Assembly: GCA_036787895.1 (NCBI GenBank)
Contig: DAIQOK010000004.1
Coordinates: 62,001 to 126,000 of the forward strand
Direction: 5' to 3'
Source of the DNA: UBA7662 sp036787895
GTDB taxonomy: Bacteria > Bacteroidota > Bacteroidia > UBA7662
Length of the DNA stretch: 64,000 nt
The notes beneath the pieces were generated by a model that saw only the letters and a list, made by a program, of their open reading frames with translations, was not told the DNA's origin and made no database searches. Positions within the stretch are counted from its first letter, which is position 1; every line of letters starts with the position of its first letter. This document shows, piece after piece, positions 52,828 to 62,737 of the stretch. The translations under genes and the position numbers were made by a program.

Positions 52828-53742
52828 ATGTCGGTTAAAGTACAAGCGCTTACCAAGCTGTATGGCGAGCAAAAGGCCATTAATCAGCTCAACTTCGACA
52901 TCGAGGAAGGGCAGATTGTTGGTCTGCTCGGCCCCAATGGTGCCGGAAAAAGCACCACCATGAAAATTCTGACCGGTTTTTTGCCGCAAAGCAGCGGTAA
53001 AGCCTGGGTGCATGGACGCGATACCGAAACCGATTCGCTGGCCATTCGCCGTATCATTGGCTATTTGCCCGAGAGCAATCCCTTGTATCTCGATATGTAT
53101 GTGAAAGAATATCTCGCCTATGTGGCAGGCTTTTACAAGTTAAGTGCAGTCGACAAACAAATCGCCCGCATGATCGAGATTACCGGCCTGGGATTGGAGC
53201 AACACAAAAAAATCGGTCAGCTGTCGAAAGGTTACCGCCAACGGGTGGGATTGGCTCAGGCCATGATACACGAACCCAAGGTACTCATACTCGATGAGCC
53301 CACTTCCGGACTCGATCCCAACCAATTGGCCGATATCCGTGCCCTCATTCAGGAAATTGGCAAGTCAAAAACCATCATCCTCAGCACCCACATCATGCAG
53401 GAAGTGGAAGCCATGTGCCAGCGGGTCATTATCATCAACCGCGGTGAACTGGTGGCCGACGATGCCGTAAAAAAACTGCAGCAGCGTGTGCAGGGCGAAA
53501 GTGTGGTGGAAGTGGAATTCAGTCAGGCCATTAATGAAGCGGTATTACGTCAACTGGGCCATGTGAGCAGTTTGCGTAAAACCGGCGAAAACAGCTACGA
53601 AGTACGCGCTACCGGCAAGGACGATTTGCGGAAAATTCTCTTCGATTTTGCCGTAGGTCAGGGCGTAAGCGTTTTGAATATGAGTAAAAAAGAAAACAGC
53701 CTCGAAGAGGTATTCCGTAATCTCACTACCAAAAAGAAATAA
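52828..53742 (+). CDS. gldA: GldA-type ABC transporter ATP-binding protein
   Basis: ATPase of an ABC exporter. 304 aa. Walker A GPNGAGKSTTMKILTG (about 36-51), signature LSKGYRQRVGLAQAM, Walker B VLILDEPTSGLDP and the switch His in STHIMQEVE. It is followed after 1 nt by a gldF-like permease and then gldG, the arrangement of the gliding-motility ABC system of Bacteroidota. Many non-gliding members carry the same genes, so motility is not implied. Confidence 0.88.
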   Translation: MSVKVQALTKLYGEQKAINQLNFDIEEGQIVGLLGPNGAGKSTTMKILTGFLPQSSGKAWVHGRDTETDSLAIRRIIGYLPESNPLYLDMYVKEYLAYVAGFYKLSAVDKQIARMIEITGLGLEQHKKIGQLSKGYRQRVGLAQAMIHEPKVLILDEPTSGLDPNQLADIRALIQEIGKSKTIILSTHIMQEVEAMCQRVIIINRGELVADDAVKKLQQRVQGESVVEVEFSQAINEAVLRQLGHVSSLRKTGENSYEVRATGKDDLRKILFDFAVGQGVSVLNMSKKENSLEEVFRNLTTKKK

Positions 53743-53743
53743 G

Positions 53744-54472
53744 ATGCTGACCATATTTCGCCGGGAGATTTACAGTTTTTTGAGTTCACTCATCGCCTAC
53801 ATCGTTATCGTGGTATTTTTGCTCGTAACAGCTTTGTTCATGTGGGTTTTCCCCGATTACAGCCTGCTCGAATTCGGCTATGCCACCCTCGACCAGCTCT
53901 TTATCATCGGCCCTTGGGTATTTATGTTCCTGATACCGGCCATCACCATGCGGTTTTTCAGCGAGGAAAAACGTACCGGCACCATTGAGCTGTTGTTTAC
54001 CAAACCTGTGACCGATATGCAGATCATAGGCGGAAAATACCTGGCCGGATTTGCACTGGTGTTGTTCAGCATTTTGCCTACGCTGCTTTACTTTTTATCG
54101 GTGTATTTGCTCGCCGACCCGGTGGGCAATGTCGATACCGGTGGCATTATTGGTTCTTATATCGGGCTATTATTGTTGGGGGCTGCTTTTGTCGCCATTG
54201 GTTTGTTCGCTTCTTCCATTACCGAAAATCAGATTGTAGCCTTCATATTGGGCCTGTTCCTCTGCTTTTTCTTTTATACCGCTTTCGATTCTCTTCGACT
54301 TCTAAATCTGCCCAACAAAAGCTTGTTGATACTTGAACAACTCGGCATGAGCGCTCACTTTGAATCGCTCAGCAAAGGGGTGCTCGATACCCGTGATATG
54401 TTGTATTTCGGCAGTTTGATTGCCTTGTTTTTGATGCTCACCAAAACAGTATTGGAGGCCAGGAAATGGTAA
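53744..54472 (+). CDS. gldF: Gliding-motility-type ABC transporter permease GldF
   Basis: A 242 aa ABC-2 type permease with six hydrophobic segments, beginning MLTIFRREIYSFLSSLIAYI. RFFSEEKRTGTIELLFTKPVTD is the conserved cytoplasmic loop of ABC-2 permeases of this group. It overlaps gldG by 7 nt. Works with the GldA-like ATPase directly upstream. Confidence 0.9.
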   Translation: MLTIFRREIYSFLSSLIAYIVIVVFLLVTALFMWVFPDYSLLEFGYATLDQLFIIGPWVFMFLIPAITMRFFSEEKRTGTIELLFTKPVTDMQIIGGKYLAGFALVLFSILPTLLYFLSVYLLADPVGNVDTGGIIGSYIGLLLLGAAFVAIGLFASSITENQIVAFILGLFLCFFFYTAFDSLRLLNLPNKSLLILEQLGMSAHFESLSKGVLDTRDMLYFGSLIALFLMLTKTVLEARKW

Positions 54473-56190
54473 AGGCGACGTCATCTACTAAAAAACGCCA
54501 GTCGTTTATCCGCCTGGGCTTGTTGCTGGGCATTTTGGTATTGGTAAACATCATTGGCAACCTGGCTTATACCCGCTTTGACCTCACGCGCGAAGGTCGG
54601 TTTACCCTCTCGAAAAGCACCAAAAACCTGCTGGCATCACTTGAAGATGTGGTTTATGTCAAAGTTTATCTTGATGGTGATTTCCCACCCGGTTTTCAGA
54701 AGCTGCAGCAAGGCATACGCGATCAACTAGGTGAAATGCGTCGTTATGCCGGGGGCAATCTGGAGTTTGAGTTTATTAACCCTGCTAATTTGGGTGATGA
54801 GCGGAGCACCAATGAGCTGTACCAGCAGTTGTATAAGGCCGGTCTGCAGCCCACCGACCTACACTCGCGCAGCGACGATGGGGTGCAGCGTAAAATCATC
54901 TGGCCGGGTGCCATGGTGTATTATCGCAACAAAGAGGTGGCCATGAACTTTTTGCTGGGCGCCGGTGCCGGCAATTCGCCACTCGAAATCATCAACGCCT
55001 CCGAAGAAGCACTCGAATACACCATAGCCAATAGCATTAAAAAGGCTGCAACCCTCATCAAACCACGTATCGCCTTCACCGAGGGCAATGGTGAACTCGA
55101 TAAAGTGGCCACCAGCGACATTGCCCGTGCGCTAAACGAATTTTACAGCCTGGTACGCTACGATTTAGGCACCATCGAACCGGTTCCGGCCGATATCAAC
55201 CTGCTTGTGATCGCCAAACCCACCGAAAAATTCAGCGACTGGGACAAATACAAACTCGATCATTTTGTGAACCGTGGTGGCCGGATTTTGTGGTTGATTG
55301 ATGCCGTGAAAGCCGAAATGGACAGCATGGGCCCCGATAACTTCTTCATGGCCGAAAGCCGGGAATTGGAAATCGAAGACCTACTGTTCAAATACGGTGT
55401 GCGTGTAAATCCCTTCCTGGTACAGGATACCCGGGCCACGCAAATTCCCATCGTTTATGGCAGCTCGGGCGGTCAGCCGCAACAGCGTTTGTATCCTTGG
55501 TTTTATTATCCGCTGGTACAGGCCGATACCGACCACCCCATCGTTCGCAAATTGGACCCCATACAGTTCCGGTTCGCGAATAGCATCGATTTGGTGAGTG
55601 CGCCGGGCATACGATCGGCAGTGCTTTTGCGAAGTTCGGCCCTGTCGCGTGTGGTGTATGCCCCTTTTCGGGTGAATTTGACACTGGCAACGGAATCAAG
55701 TAAAGAGGAGATGTTCAATAAAGGCGGTCAGCCACTGGCGGTTTTGCTCGAGGGTCAGTTTCCCAGTTTATACAAAAGCCGTTTTTTGAATGAATTCGCC
55801 CGTAATGCAGTCGATTCGTTAGCCATGAACCTGGCCGACCAGCCCAAAAGCAGTCGCATGATCGTCATAGCCGACGGTGATCTTATCCGCAACAATGTGC
55901 GCCAGAGCACCGGTGAGGTTTATCCGCTAGGCTTCGATCGGTACACCAATCAGATGTATGGCAACAAGACCTTTTTGCTGAATGCCGTAGACTATCTGCT
56001 CGACGAAACCGGTTTGATTAATGTGCGATCGAAACAGATTACGCTGCGGATGCTCGATCAGAAAAAAATCAAAGCCGAGAAATTGCGTTGGCAATTGCTC
56101 AATACAGCTGTTCCCATACTCTTGATTCTCACTTTTGGTGTCGCCCGTCACATCTGGCGCCGCCGCAAATACGCAAAACGTAGTGCATGA
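54466..56190 (+). CDS. gldG: Gliding-motility-associated ABC transporter substrate-binding protein GldG
   Basis: A 574 aa protein with an N-terminal helix (LGLLLGILVLVNIIGNLAYT), the conserved YTRFDLTREGRFTLSKST, a large periplasmic ABC_transp_aux-like domain and a C-terminal membrane helix (about 547-563) with a basic tail. This is the usual GldG architecture. Coupled to gldF (7 nt overlap) and to the DUF4340 gene (ATGA overlap). Confidence 0.92.
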   Translation: MVKATSSTKKRQSFIRLGLLLGILVLVNIIGNLAYTRFDLTREGRFTLSKSTKNLLASLEDVVYVKVYLDGDFPPGFQKLQQGIRDQLGEMRRYAGGNLEFEFINPANLGDERSTNELYQQLYKAGLQPTDLHSRSDDGVQRKIIWPGAMVYYRNKEVAMNFLLGAGAGNSPLEIINASEEALEYTIANSIKKAATLIKPRIAFTEGNGELDKVATSDIARALNEFYSLVRYDLGTIEPVPADINLLVIAKPTEKFSDWDKYKLDHFVNRGGRILWLIDAVKAEMDSMGPDNFFMAESRELEIEDLLFKYGVRVNPFLVQDTRATQIPIVYGSSGGQPQQRLYPWFYYPLVQADTDHPIVRKLDPIQFRFANSIDLVSAPGIRSAVLLRSSALSRVVYAPFRVNLTLATESSKEEMFNKGGQPLAVLLEGQFPSLYKSRFLNEFARNAVDSLAMNLADQPKSSRMIVIADGDLIRNNVRQSTGEVYPLGFDRYTNQMYGNKTFLLNAVDYLLDETGLINVRSKQITLRMLDQKKIKAEKLRWQLLNTAVPILLILTFGVARHIWRRRKYAKRSA

Positions 56191-57200
56191 AAAAAAACCT
56201 GATATACCTCATACTTTTCGTGTTGTTACTGGCCATAGCCGGCTGGTTGATTAGCCGCGATCGGAATGTAACCCTCGATCCTAAGGAAATTAGTTTCCGG
56301 GTGGCCGATTCGGCTGCCGTGAACCGCATATTTATGGCCGATCGCAAAGGCAGCAAGGTATTGCTAACCCGGCAGGCCGATGGCAACTGGTTGGTGAACA
56401 ACAAATACATCGCCCGTCCCGATATGATGAAGGTTTTGATGGAGACCCTAATCCGCATGGAGGTGAAAACCCCTGTTCCTAAAGGTGCTATCAATACAGT
56501 GAAAACGAATATGGCTACAGCCGGCATCAAAGTAGAGATTTACAGCGGCCCGAAATCAAAACAAGAGCTGGTATTTTATGTCGGCAGTTCTACGGTGGAT
56601 ACCCGGGGCACTTATATGATAAAAGAAGGTGCCGAGCTGCCCTATGTTTTGTATATGCCCGGTTGGGAAGGCTACCTAACGCCACGTTTTTTCACCAGTG
56701 AGGAGCAATGGCGGGAGCGGATTTTGTTTCGTTTGAATCCCGATGAGGTGGTTCGTTTTGCCGTACAATATCCCGATACCCCGGGGCATGATTTTGTGAT
56801 TGAACGTTTGCCTGACAGCAGCTATGTGTTGTTGGATCCTGTATCGAACAGTCGCCGACCATTTAACCCGGCTGCCGGCAATGCCATCTGGAAAGATTTT
56901 GCGGTATTTCGGGTAGAAGGTTTTGAGAATGAAGTACCCATACGCGATTCCGTTATCAATATGGTTCCGCCGGTTTTTAATGCCACTATCACCGAACGCA
57001 ATGGCAAAACGCATACAATTAGTACTTTTTTCAAAAGTCAGCTGAATACCATCGATGTGGTATTGATGCAGGGATTTCCCGATCTCGACCGCAATTATTT
57101 TTATTATCGCGAAGGCCGGGAATTTGGCGTGATGCAACATTTGGTTACCCCTTGGTTTTTTATGAATAAGGCACAGCTACTCGATCGCGCCAATCGATAA
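56187..57200 (+). CDS. DUF4340-like membrane-anchored protein
   Basis: A 337 aa protein with one N-terminal membrane helix (LIYLILFVLLLAIAGWLI) and a periplasmic beta-rich region. RVADSAAVNRIFMADRKGSK resembles the repeats of DUF4340 proteins that accompany GldG-like transporters. Its role is unknown; coupling to gldG by a 4-nt overlap implies a part in the same complex. Confidence 0.75.
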   Translation: MKKNLIYLILFVLLLAIAGWLISRDRNVTLDPKEISFRVADSAAVNRIFMADRKGSKVLLTRQADGNWLVNNKYIARPDMMKVLMETLIRMEVKTPVPKGAINTVKTNMATAGIKVEIYSGPKSKQELVFYVGSSTVDTRGTYMIKEGAELPYVLYMPGWEGYLTPRFFTSEEQWRERILFRLNPDEVVRFAVQYPDTPGHDFVIERLPDSSYVLLDPVSNSRRPFNPAAGNAIWKDFAVFRVEGFENEVPIRDSVINMVPPVFNATITERNGKTHTISTFFKSQLNTIDVVLMQGFPDLDRNYFYYREGREFGVMQHLVTPWFFMNKAQLLDRANR

Positions 57201-57252
57201 AAGGCGCTTCCCATATGACCCAAAAAACTATCTTTACAGCAAAAGCATCTCT

Positions 57253-58377
57253 ATGAAATTTATCGTCTCCACCAGCACCCTGCTCAAGCACCTCCAGGCC
57301 GTTCAGGGCGTGATAAATAGCAGCTCGGTTCTGCCCATACTCGAAAATTTCCTCTTCGACATCAACGACAAAGAGCTGCTGGTGTGTACCACCGACCTCA
57401 ATACCACCATGAAAACCACCCTCGCCATTGAGGGTAAAGGCAAAGCCCGTATAGCCGTTCCCAGTAAAATCTTACTTGAAACGCTGAAATCCTTGCCCGA
57501 TATGCCCATCACCTTCTCGTTTGATGAGGCCACTTTCGCCATCGAAATCAATACCGATAAGGGCAAATACAAACTCAGCGGTGAAAACGGCGAAGATTTC
57601 CCGGCTATCCCGGAGGTGAGCAAGGCCAACGATTTTAGCCTGCCCTCGAGTGCGCTCCTGAATGCCGTGAGCACCACCCTTTTCGCCGTAGGTACCGATG
57701 AACTTCGTCAGGCCATGACAGGGGTGAAGTTTGAGCTCGAAGCCAATCAAATGAATTTTGTCGCCACCGACGCACACAAACTCGTGCTGCATTCGGTGAA
57801 AAAAATTGCCATACCTGAAACAGGTTCATTCATCGTTCCGCGCAAGGCCTTGAACCTTCTCAAAGCATCTTTACCCGGCGACGATACCCTGGTCAAAGTA
57901 GAATATAACACCACCAATGTGTTTTTCTCTTTCAAGGACATCCATTTGGTATGTCGCCTGATCGATCAGAAATTCCCGGATTATACCGCCGTTATCCCGA
58001 AAGACAATACTAATCAGCTCATCATTTCGCGTACAGAATTGCTGAATTCACTGAAACGTATATCTATCTACTCCAACAAAACCACCTACCAGGTGCGTCT
58101 CAAGCTGAAAGGCAGCGAGCTGCAGATTTCGGCCGAAGACCTCGACTTTTCGAACCAGGCCGATGAAACCCTGGCAGCAGAATACAGCGGTACTGACATC
58201 GAAATTGGCTTTAACGCCCGTTTCCTCATCGAAATGCTAAGCAACCTCAGCAGCGCCATGGTTCGCTTTGAGTTGAGCCAGCCGAGCCGTCCCGGCGTAA
58301 TGCACCCCACGGAGCAGGAAGAGAACGAGGACACTCTGATGCTCATCATGCCCGTAATGCTGAACTCTTACGAGTAG
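57253..58377 (+). CDS. dnaN: DNA polymerase III beta sliding clamp
   Basis: 374 aa, three successive clamp domains. Starts MKFIVSTSTLLKHLQAVQGV; LPILENFLFDI and the C-terminal LIMPVMLNSYE are typical. Forms the ring that tethers the replicase. It follows the gld cluster after 52 nt. A TATCTTTA sequence (57229-57236), one base off TAnnTTTG, may give it its own promoter. No dnaA or origin features are visible around it. Confidence 0.97.
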   Translation: MKFIVSTSTLLKHLQAVQGVINSSSVLPILENFLFDINDKELLVCTTDLNTTMKTTLAIEGKGKARIAVPSKILLETLKSLPDMPITFSFDEATFAIEINTDKGKYKLSGENGEDFPAIPEVSKANDFSLPSSALLNAVSTTLFAVGTDELRQAMTGVKFELEANQMNFVATDAHKLVLHSVKKIAIPETGSFIVPRKALNLLKASLPGDDTLVKVEYNTTNVFFSFKDIHLVCRLIDQKFPDYTAVIPKDNTNQLIISRTELLNSLKRISIYSNKTTYQVRLKLKGSELQISAEDLDFSNQADETLAAEYSGTDIEIGFNARFLIEMLSNLSSAMVRFELSQPSRPGVMHPTEQEENEDTLMLIMPVMLNSYE

Positions 58378-58410
58378 GATTGAGAATAACACATTAAGTA
58401 TAGCGATTGA

Positions 58411-58436
58411 AAAGGCCCCAATTCGGGGCTTTTTTA
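58411..58436 (+). terminator. Terminator after dnaN
   Basis: GCCCC-AATTC-GGGGC stem followed by a run of six T, 34 nt after the dnaN stop; the opposite strand has an A/T-rich flank so it could serve both directions. Confidence 0.85.
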
Positions 58437-58947
58437 TTTTAGATCAGCACCCCTTAATGTGCTTACGTGGCGCGGCGCTTCGCTTGCTTGGCTATACGCT
58501 GATGTGCTAATGAAAGGCAGCTAAATGTGGTGAGGCTGTCATTTAATGTAATATTCTCAAGATTTAAACCATAAATAATTGTAAATCAACTAGCTCGAAT
58601 TCTATGATTACAGAGCTTTTCGTGAATTACGATTTAGCATATATGAAAACTCACTGGTGACTTTCTTCATGCAACTGACCAGATACTTACAACAAGCTAT
58701 TGGTAAGGTTCCAGCAATCAACCTTCAATCCTATTTGAATAAAATTGATGAAACTATTGATGAAGAAAAATGATCGATCTTCGTACTATTCACTTTTTGA
58801 TAAGATGTGTTAGTTGTCAAAAGATAATACCTCGGCTTGATTAGTAAATAAATAAACTGCATAACCCTTGGCATTACTGCCCAACTAACCTATAATTAGC
58901 ACATCAGCACATGAAAGGGGAGCCCCGCGACCCACCACATCGGCACA
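58437..58947. other. Intergenic region downstream of dnaN
   Basis: No gene supported. An AT-rich patch (58550-58800) includes a 34-codon frame MQLTRYLQQAIGKVPAINLQ ending at TGA 58772, too short and unrecognised; it may be a remnant. Confidence 0.4.
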
Positions 58948-60234
58948 TTATTTCCTTGCAATCCACCCCTGCGGGTCAACCTTAGTCGTGCCTTTCCACA
59001 CTTGCAGATGTACTTCGGCTTTGTTCTCTTCGTCGTCGAAATAAACCGTGCCGATTTGCTGACCGGTGGTGATTTTATCGCCTTTGGCTACATTCACCGA
59101 GGCCAGGTGGGCGTAAACCGTGAGATACTGACCATGTCGGATAATCACCGCACGTTGCATGCCCGGGATGTTTACCACTGCGGTTACTTCGCCACGGAAG
59201 ATGGCCTTCACCGCGCTGCCTTGGGCGGTACGTATGTTCACGCCATCGTTGCGTTCTTTTACATTTTTGAGTACCGGGTGCGGATGTTCACCAAAAGTGG
59301 CACTGATAAAGCCTTTCTCAACCGGCCAGGGAAGTTTGCCCTGATTGGCAGCAAAATCATTGCCCAAAGCCTTGGCCTCCGGCGTTAGTTCGAATTCACC
59401 GTCTTTCGGTCGGGTAGTTGTGGCAGGCTGTTTCTGACCGAGTGCACGTAATCGTTCTTCTTCTTTTTTACGGGCAGCTTCAATTTCCCTTTGAATAATG
59501 TCTTCGATGGCTTTATTCAACCTTTGCCGAGCCGATTCTTTGTCCTGCAAATCCTTACGCAGCTGTTTTTCATTTTGTGAAAGCGAACTGACCAATTGAT
59601 TGGTTTTGTCGCTTTCGTAGCTGAGTAGCGTTTTTTGATTTTCTTCTTCCCGAAGCAAGCCTTCTTTTTCAGCCTTTTTTTGCACGAGCTGAGCTTTGCG
59701 TTTGTTGAGCGATGCCTGGGTTTGGTTGATTAAGCGGACCTGTGTCTGGCGAAAATCATTGTACTGCTGGAGATAACGCAAACGCAAATAAGCCTGGTTA
59801 AAATCGCTGGCAGAAAGGACGAGCAAAAGGCTGTTGTAATTGCTGCGGTTGCGGTAAGCTACCTGTAACATTCGGGCGTATTCCTCTTTCAACTTAACTA
59901 AATCCCGTTCCAACGACTCAATGACCATGCTCAGATTGTCGATTTGTTGTTGGGTGAGGCTTACCTCATAACCGTAGTTTTCGATAAGTCGCTCGCGGAC
60001 TTGTATTTGTTTTTTCAGCGTAACCAGCTGATTCAGACTGGTCGATTTTTTCTTCTGTACTTCCTCGATCTGCTTTTTGGTAAAGCTGATCTGCTCCATG
60101 AGCTTATTGCGTTGCTCTTCGAGTTGTTTTTTAGTTTGAGCATGGGCGCTGCCTGCCAAAAACAACAACAGGACGATTGTTTTAATCCGCACGACTGTAG
60201 TTTTTGGGAACGCTGTAAGGATAGGTTTGGCCAT
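58948..60234 (-). CDS. EnvC-like murein hydrolase activator (degenerate LytM)
   Basis: A 428 aa periplasmic protein. Signal peptide LLLFLAGSAHA, long coiled coil (about 35-255), then a LytM/M23 domain (about 300-428). The zinc ligands are lost: ERNDGVNIRT replaces HxGxD and AEVHLQVW replaces HLHFE. This is the EnvC pattern, activating amidases rather than cutting wall itself. The ATG at 60234 overlaps the DUF4292 gene by 53 nt; GTG at 60192 (VRIKTIVLLLFL) would overlap by 11 nt and may be the true start. Confidence 0.88.
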   Translation of the reverse strand: MAKPILTAFPKTTVVRIKTIVLLLFLAGSAHAQTKKQLEEQRNKLMEQISFTKKQIEEVQKKKSTSLNQLVTLKKQIQVRERLIENYGYEVSLTQQQIDNLSMVIESLERDLVKLKEEYARMLQVAYRNRSNYNSLLLVLSASDFNQAYLRLRYLQQYNDFRQTQVRLINQTQASLNKRKAQLVQKKAEKEGLLREEENQKTLLSYESDKTNQLVSSLSQNEKQLRKDLQDKESARQRLNKAIEDIIQREIEAARKKEEERLRALGQKQPATTTRPKDGEFELTPEAKALGNDFAANQGKLPWPVEKGFISATFGEHPHPVLKNVKERNDGVNIRTAQGSAVKAIFRGEVTAVVNIPGMQRAVIIRHGQYLTVYAHLASVNVAKGDKITTGQQIGTVYFDDEENKAEVHLQVWKGTTKVDPQGWIARK

Positions 60235-60979
60235 TTTCTACCGCAAATTTGGTAAAATTCAGGCTGATACCATTGTTTTCATTGCCATTTAGTATGGCTT
60301 TTAGCGAAGCAGGTGCCCAGTTTCCGTCAACCTGGCTCGGAAGCTGATAATCTATACGCACATTTTTATCCCCGCTTTCGGCCAGAACGGTCTTGCATTT
60401 GGGCAATTCAGCTCGCAAGGCAATGTTGAAACGCATATCGCCCCGCTGAGCCAGATAGTCATAACCCACTATGGTCGACTTGCGGATTTCAGTAGAACTC
60501 AGGTGTCCTAAATTATTGAGTAATAGATTTTCGAGTGTCTGATAATCGATTTGCGTCCCGGCCAGTTGGTTGAGGTAGCTAAAGGGTTTTTCGTAATACT
60601 GTTTATTGATGCGATCTACCATGCGCAAACTGTCGGGTGTAATCAAAACCCGAAAAACCTCAATACCGAGCATAGGGCGGAGGACAAGCCAGATTTGTTT
60701 GCCACGTTCAATGCGGATATTAAAAGCAGAACTCTGATTTTCACCATTGATACTTGCACTTAAGTCGCCACTGAGACTCAGCTCAGCCAACTCAAGGTCG
60801 TTGGCTAGGGCCTGTTCCCAAGCGACCATATCATTGCTTACAGCTACTTTTTCGGTTTCAACCAGCTTCTTTTTGCTTTTGCAACTGCTGGCACCTATTA
60901 TCACAAGCAGACAGCCAATAAGCCATATACCGGCTTTACTGCCGGCATAGTGGTGGATGTCAGTGGTTTTTCGGGTCAT
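60182..60979 (-). CDS. DUF4292 lipoprotein
   Basis: A 265 aa predicted lipoprotein: signal IWLIGCLLVIIGASSCKSKK with lipobox ASSC. The remainder has the DUF4292 pattern (SGDLSASINGENQSSAFNIR, IWLVLRPMLGIEVFRVLITP) and a LolA/LppX-like beta-rich character. Possibly involved in outer-membrane lipid or protein handling (inference from fold resemblance). The frame starts at GTG 60985; the ATG at 60979 is preferred, 6 nt after the TPR gene stop. Overlaps the EnvC-like gene. Confidence 0.82.
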   Translation of the reverse strand: MTRKTTDIHHYAGSKAGIWLIGCLLVIIGASSCKSKKKLVETEKVAVSNDMVAWEQALANDLELAELSLSGDLSASINGENQSSAFNIRIERGKQIWLVLRPMLGIEVFRVLITPDSLRMVDRINKQYYEKPFSYLNQLAGTQIDYQTLENLLLNNLGHLSSTEIRKSTIVGYDYLAQRGDMRFNIALRAELPKCKTVLAESGDKNVRIDYQLPSQVDGNWAPASLKAILNGNENNGISLNFTKFAVENGQTYPYSVPKNYSRAD

Positions 60980-60985
60980 CGGCAC

Positions 60986-62737
60986 TTATTCGTACAGTTT
61001 GCCTTCAGCAATTTTGCGGTCAATAAAATCACTTTGCATGCCGGCAGCTTTGGCTTTGCGCCAGTATTCCAGGGCTTTGATTTCGTTGCCGAGGCGATAG
61101 AGGATGTCGCCATAATGCTCGTACAAAGTGGCTTTGTCGTCGCCGGCCTGTGCCAGCGCCAATTCCATCCATTCGAGCGCTTCTTTGTATTTGCCCTGCT
61201 GATACATTACCCAGGCATAGGTGTCGAGATAAGAAGGGTTTTTGGGTTCAATTTTCACCGCTTTTTTGATCATCTCCTCAGCCAAATCAAGTTTGGACTT
61301 TCGCAAAGAGAGATAATAGCTCCAGTTGTTGAGAACCAGGGCGTTATCGGGTTGGATTTTGAGGGTTTTAGAATAATTCTCATCCGATTCTTCAAAGCGA
61401 CCCAACTCATTGTAGGCATCGCCCAAGGCGGTGTAAAAGCTGGCTTCCAGTTCGCGGTTACTGCCTACGTAAAATACGCCGGTGCGGAGAACCTCTACTG
61501 CTGCGCCATGGGCTTTAAGTTGATTTTTGGCAAGTCCGGATAAAAAATAGGGCAGCGCCTGGTTCGGGAAAAGCGATACAGCCTTATCGGCTTCTGTACT
61601 TAATCCTTCAAAGTCCTGCACATCAAGCAATGCCAACAAATATTGTTGCCATACGGTATATTTCTGGTTGCCTTTGTCGGTAGTGATGGCTTGTTTGTAG
61701 GCATTTTTTGCTTCGGCAGTATTGCCGCTGTGGTACAACAAATCGGCGTACATGGCCCAGGTTTTGGGCTCTTCGGGATGTAAACGGGTGGCTTCCTGGC
61801 CGAGCGCCAACGCCTGTGCTTTGGCCGTGGGGTTTTTTTCCATCTCTCCAAAGAGGGTGAGCAGGACCTGAATTTTCAGGTCAACATCCAGCTCAGTTTT
61901 GGTGAAAGCTGACTGTAGGTAGCTAAAGGCCTTGTCGGTATTTTTCTGGGCGCGATATACATCGGCGAGTGCGAGTAAAATTTTGCCGTTTTCGGGCTCT
62001 ACGCGTAAGGCCTCCTCAAAATGTTTGCGGGCACTTTCGTAATCCCCTTTTTCAAAATAAAGCTGACCCAGATATAATCTGAACTCGGTGTTTTGCGGGT
62101 TCAGATCCACCAATTTGCGAATTTCCTCGATGGCCTTGTCGGTTTTGCCGAGTTTCATCCACAACTGCCGCTTTTGATCGGCTAGTTCCGGACTTGGCCC
62201 GGTGCGCGCTTCAAGCTGGTTGAAGGTTTTGATGGCTTCACTATATTGTTTAGCCTCAGCCTGAACACTGGCAAGGTCAAAAAGCACGCTTTCTTTATCC
62301 TCTACCAATAGCACAAGTTGACGAAGTACCGGAATGGCTTCTTCAAGGCGACCGGTTTGCCGCAACAAATCGACTTTCAAACGCAAATACCACTCGTTTT
62401 TAGGGTCCATTTGCGCGGCCTTGCTGCTGTACTCCAATGCCCGGTCAAACTGCTGACGAGCTATGGACGTACGACCTACCTCATAATAAGCCAACGCATT
62501 GCCCGGATCACGTTTGATGATTTCAAGGAAAAGATTTTCAGCTACGCCGAAATTCCCGATGAGCTTCTCTTTTTGGGCATTAAAAAAAAGGAAATCAACC
62601 TCCATACGCTCATTTTCGGTCAGGGTGCGGTAAACGACTTTGTCTTTGGCCGCTGCACTGCCGGTCTCCTTTTTACTGGCACAGGAGGCCAGGGCGAAGG
62701 CGAGAAGTAGTATGCTTAGGTTGATGTTGTTTTTCAT
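60986..62737 (-). CDS. TPR repeat lipoprotein
   Basis: A 583 aa lipoprotein (LLLAFALASCASKK, lipobox ASC) made almost wholly of tetratricopeptide repeats, about 14 of them between residues 50 and 570 (for example LAYYEVGRTSIARQQFDRAL and AWVMYQQGKYKEALEWMELA). TPR scaffolds of this kind hold envelope complexes together. The start overlaps the nucleotidyltransferase stop by 4 nt. In Bacteroidota a TPR protein, a DUF4292 protein and an EnvC homologue are commonly consecutive, so the three probably act in the same envelope process. Confidence 0.9.
   Translation of the reverse strand: MKNNINLSILLLAFALASCASKKETGSAAAKDKVVYRTLTENERMEVDFLFFNAQKEKLIGNFGVAENLFLEIIKRDPGNALAYYEVGRTSIARQQFDRALEYSSKAAQMDPKNEWYLRLKVDLLRQTGRLEEAIPVLRQLVLLVEDKESVLFDLASVQAEAKQYSEAIKTFNQLEARTGPSPELADQKRQLWMKLGKTDKAIEEIRKLVDLNPQNTEFRLYLGQLYFEKGDYESARKHFEEALRVEPENGKILLALADVYRAQKNTDKAFSYLQSAFTKTELDVDLKIQVLLTLFGEMEKNPTAKAQALALGQEATRLHPEEPKTWAMYADLLYHSGNTAEAKNAYKQAITTDKGNQKYTVWQQYLLALLDVQDFEGLSTEADKAVSLFPNQALPYFLSGLAKNQLKAHGAAVEVLRTGVFYVGSNRELEASFYTALGDAYNELGRFEESDENYSKTLKIQPDNALVLNNWSYYLSLRKSKLDLAEEMIKKAVKIEPKNPSYLDTYAWVMYQQGKYKEALEWMELALAQAGDDKATLYEHYGDILYRLGNEIKALEYWRKAKAAGMQSDFIDRKIAEGKLYE

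Noticed and set aside
58378..58947. Replication origin next to dnaN
   Set aside because: No dnaA gene, no DnaA-box cluster and no AT-rich unwinding repeats that I could identify.
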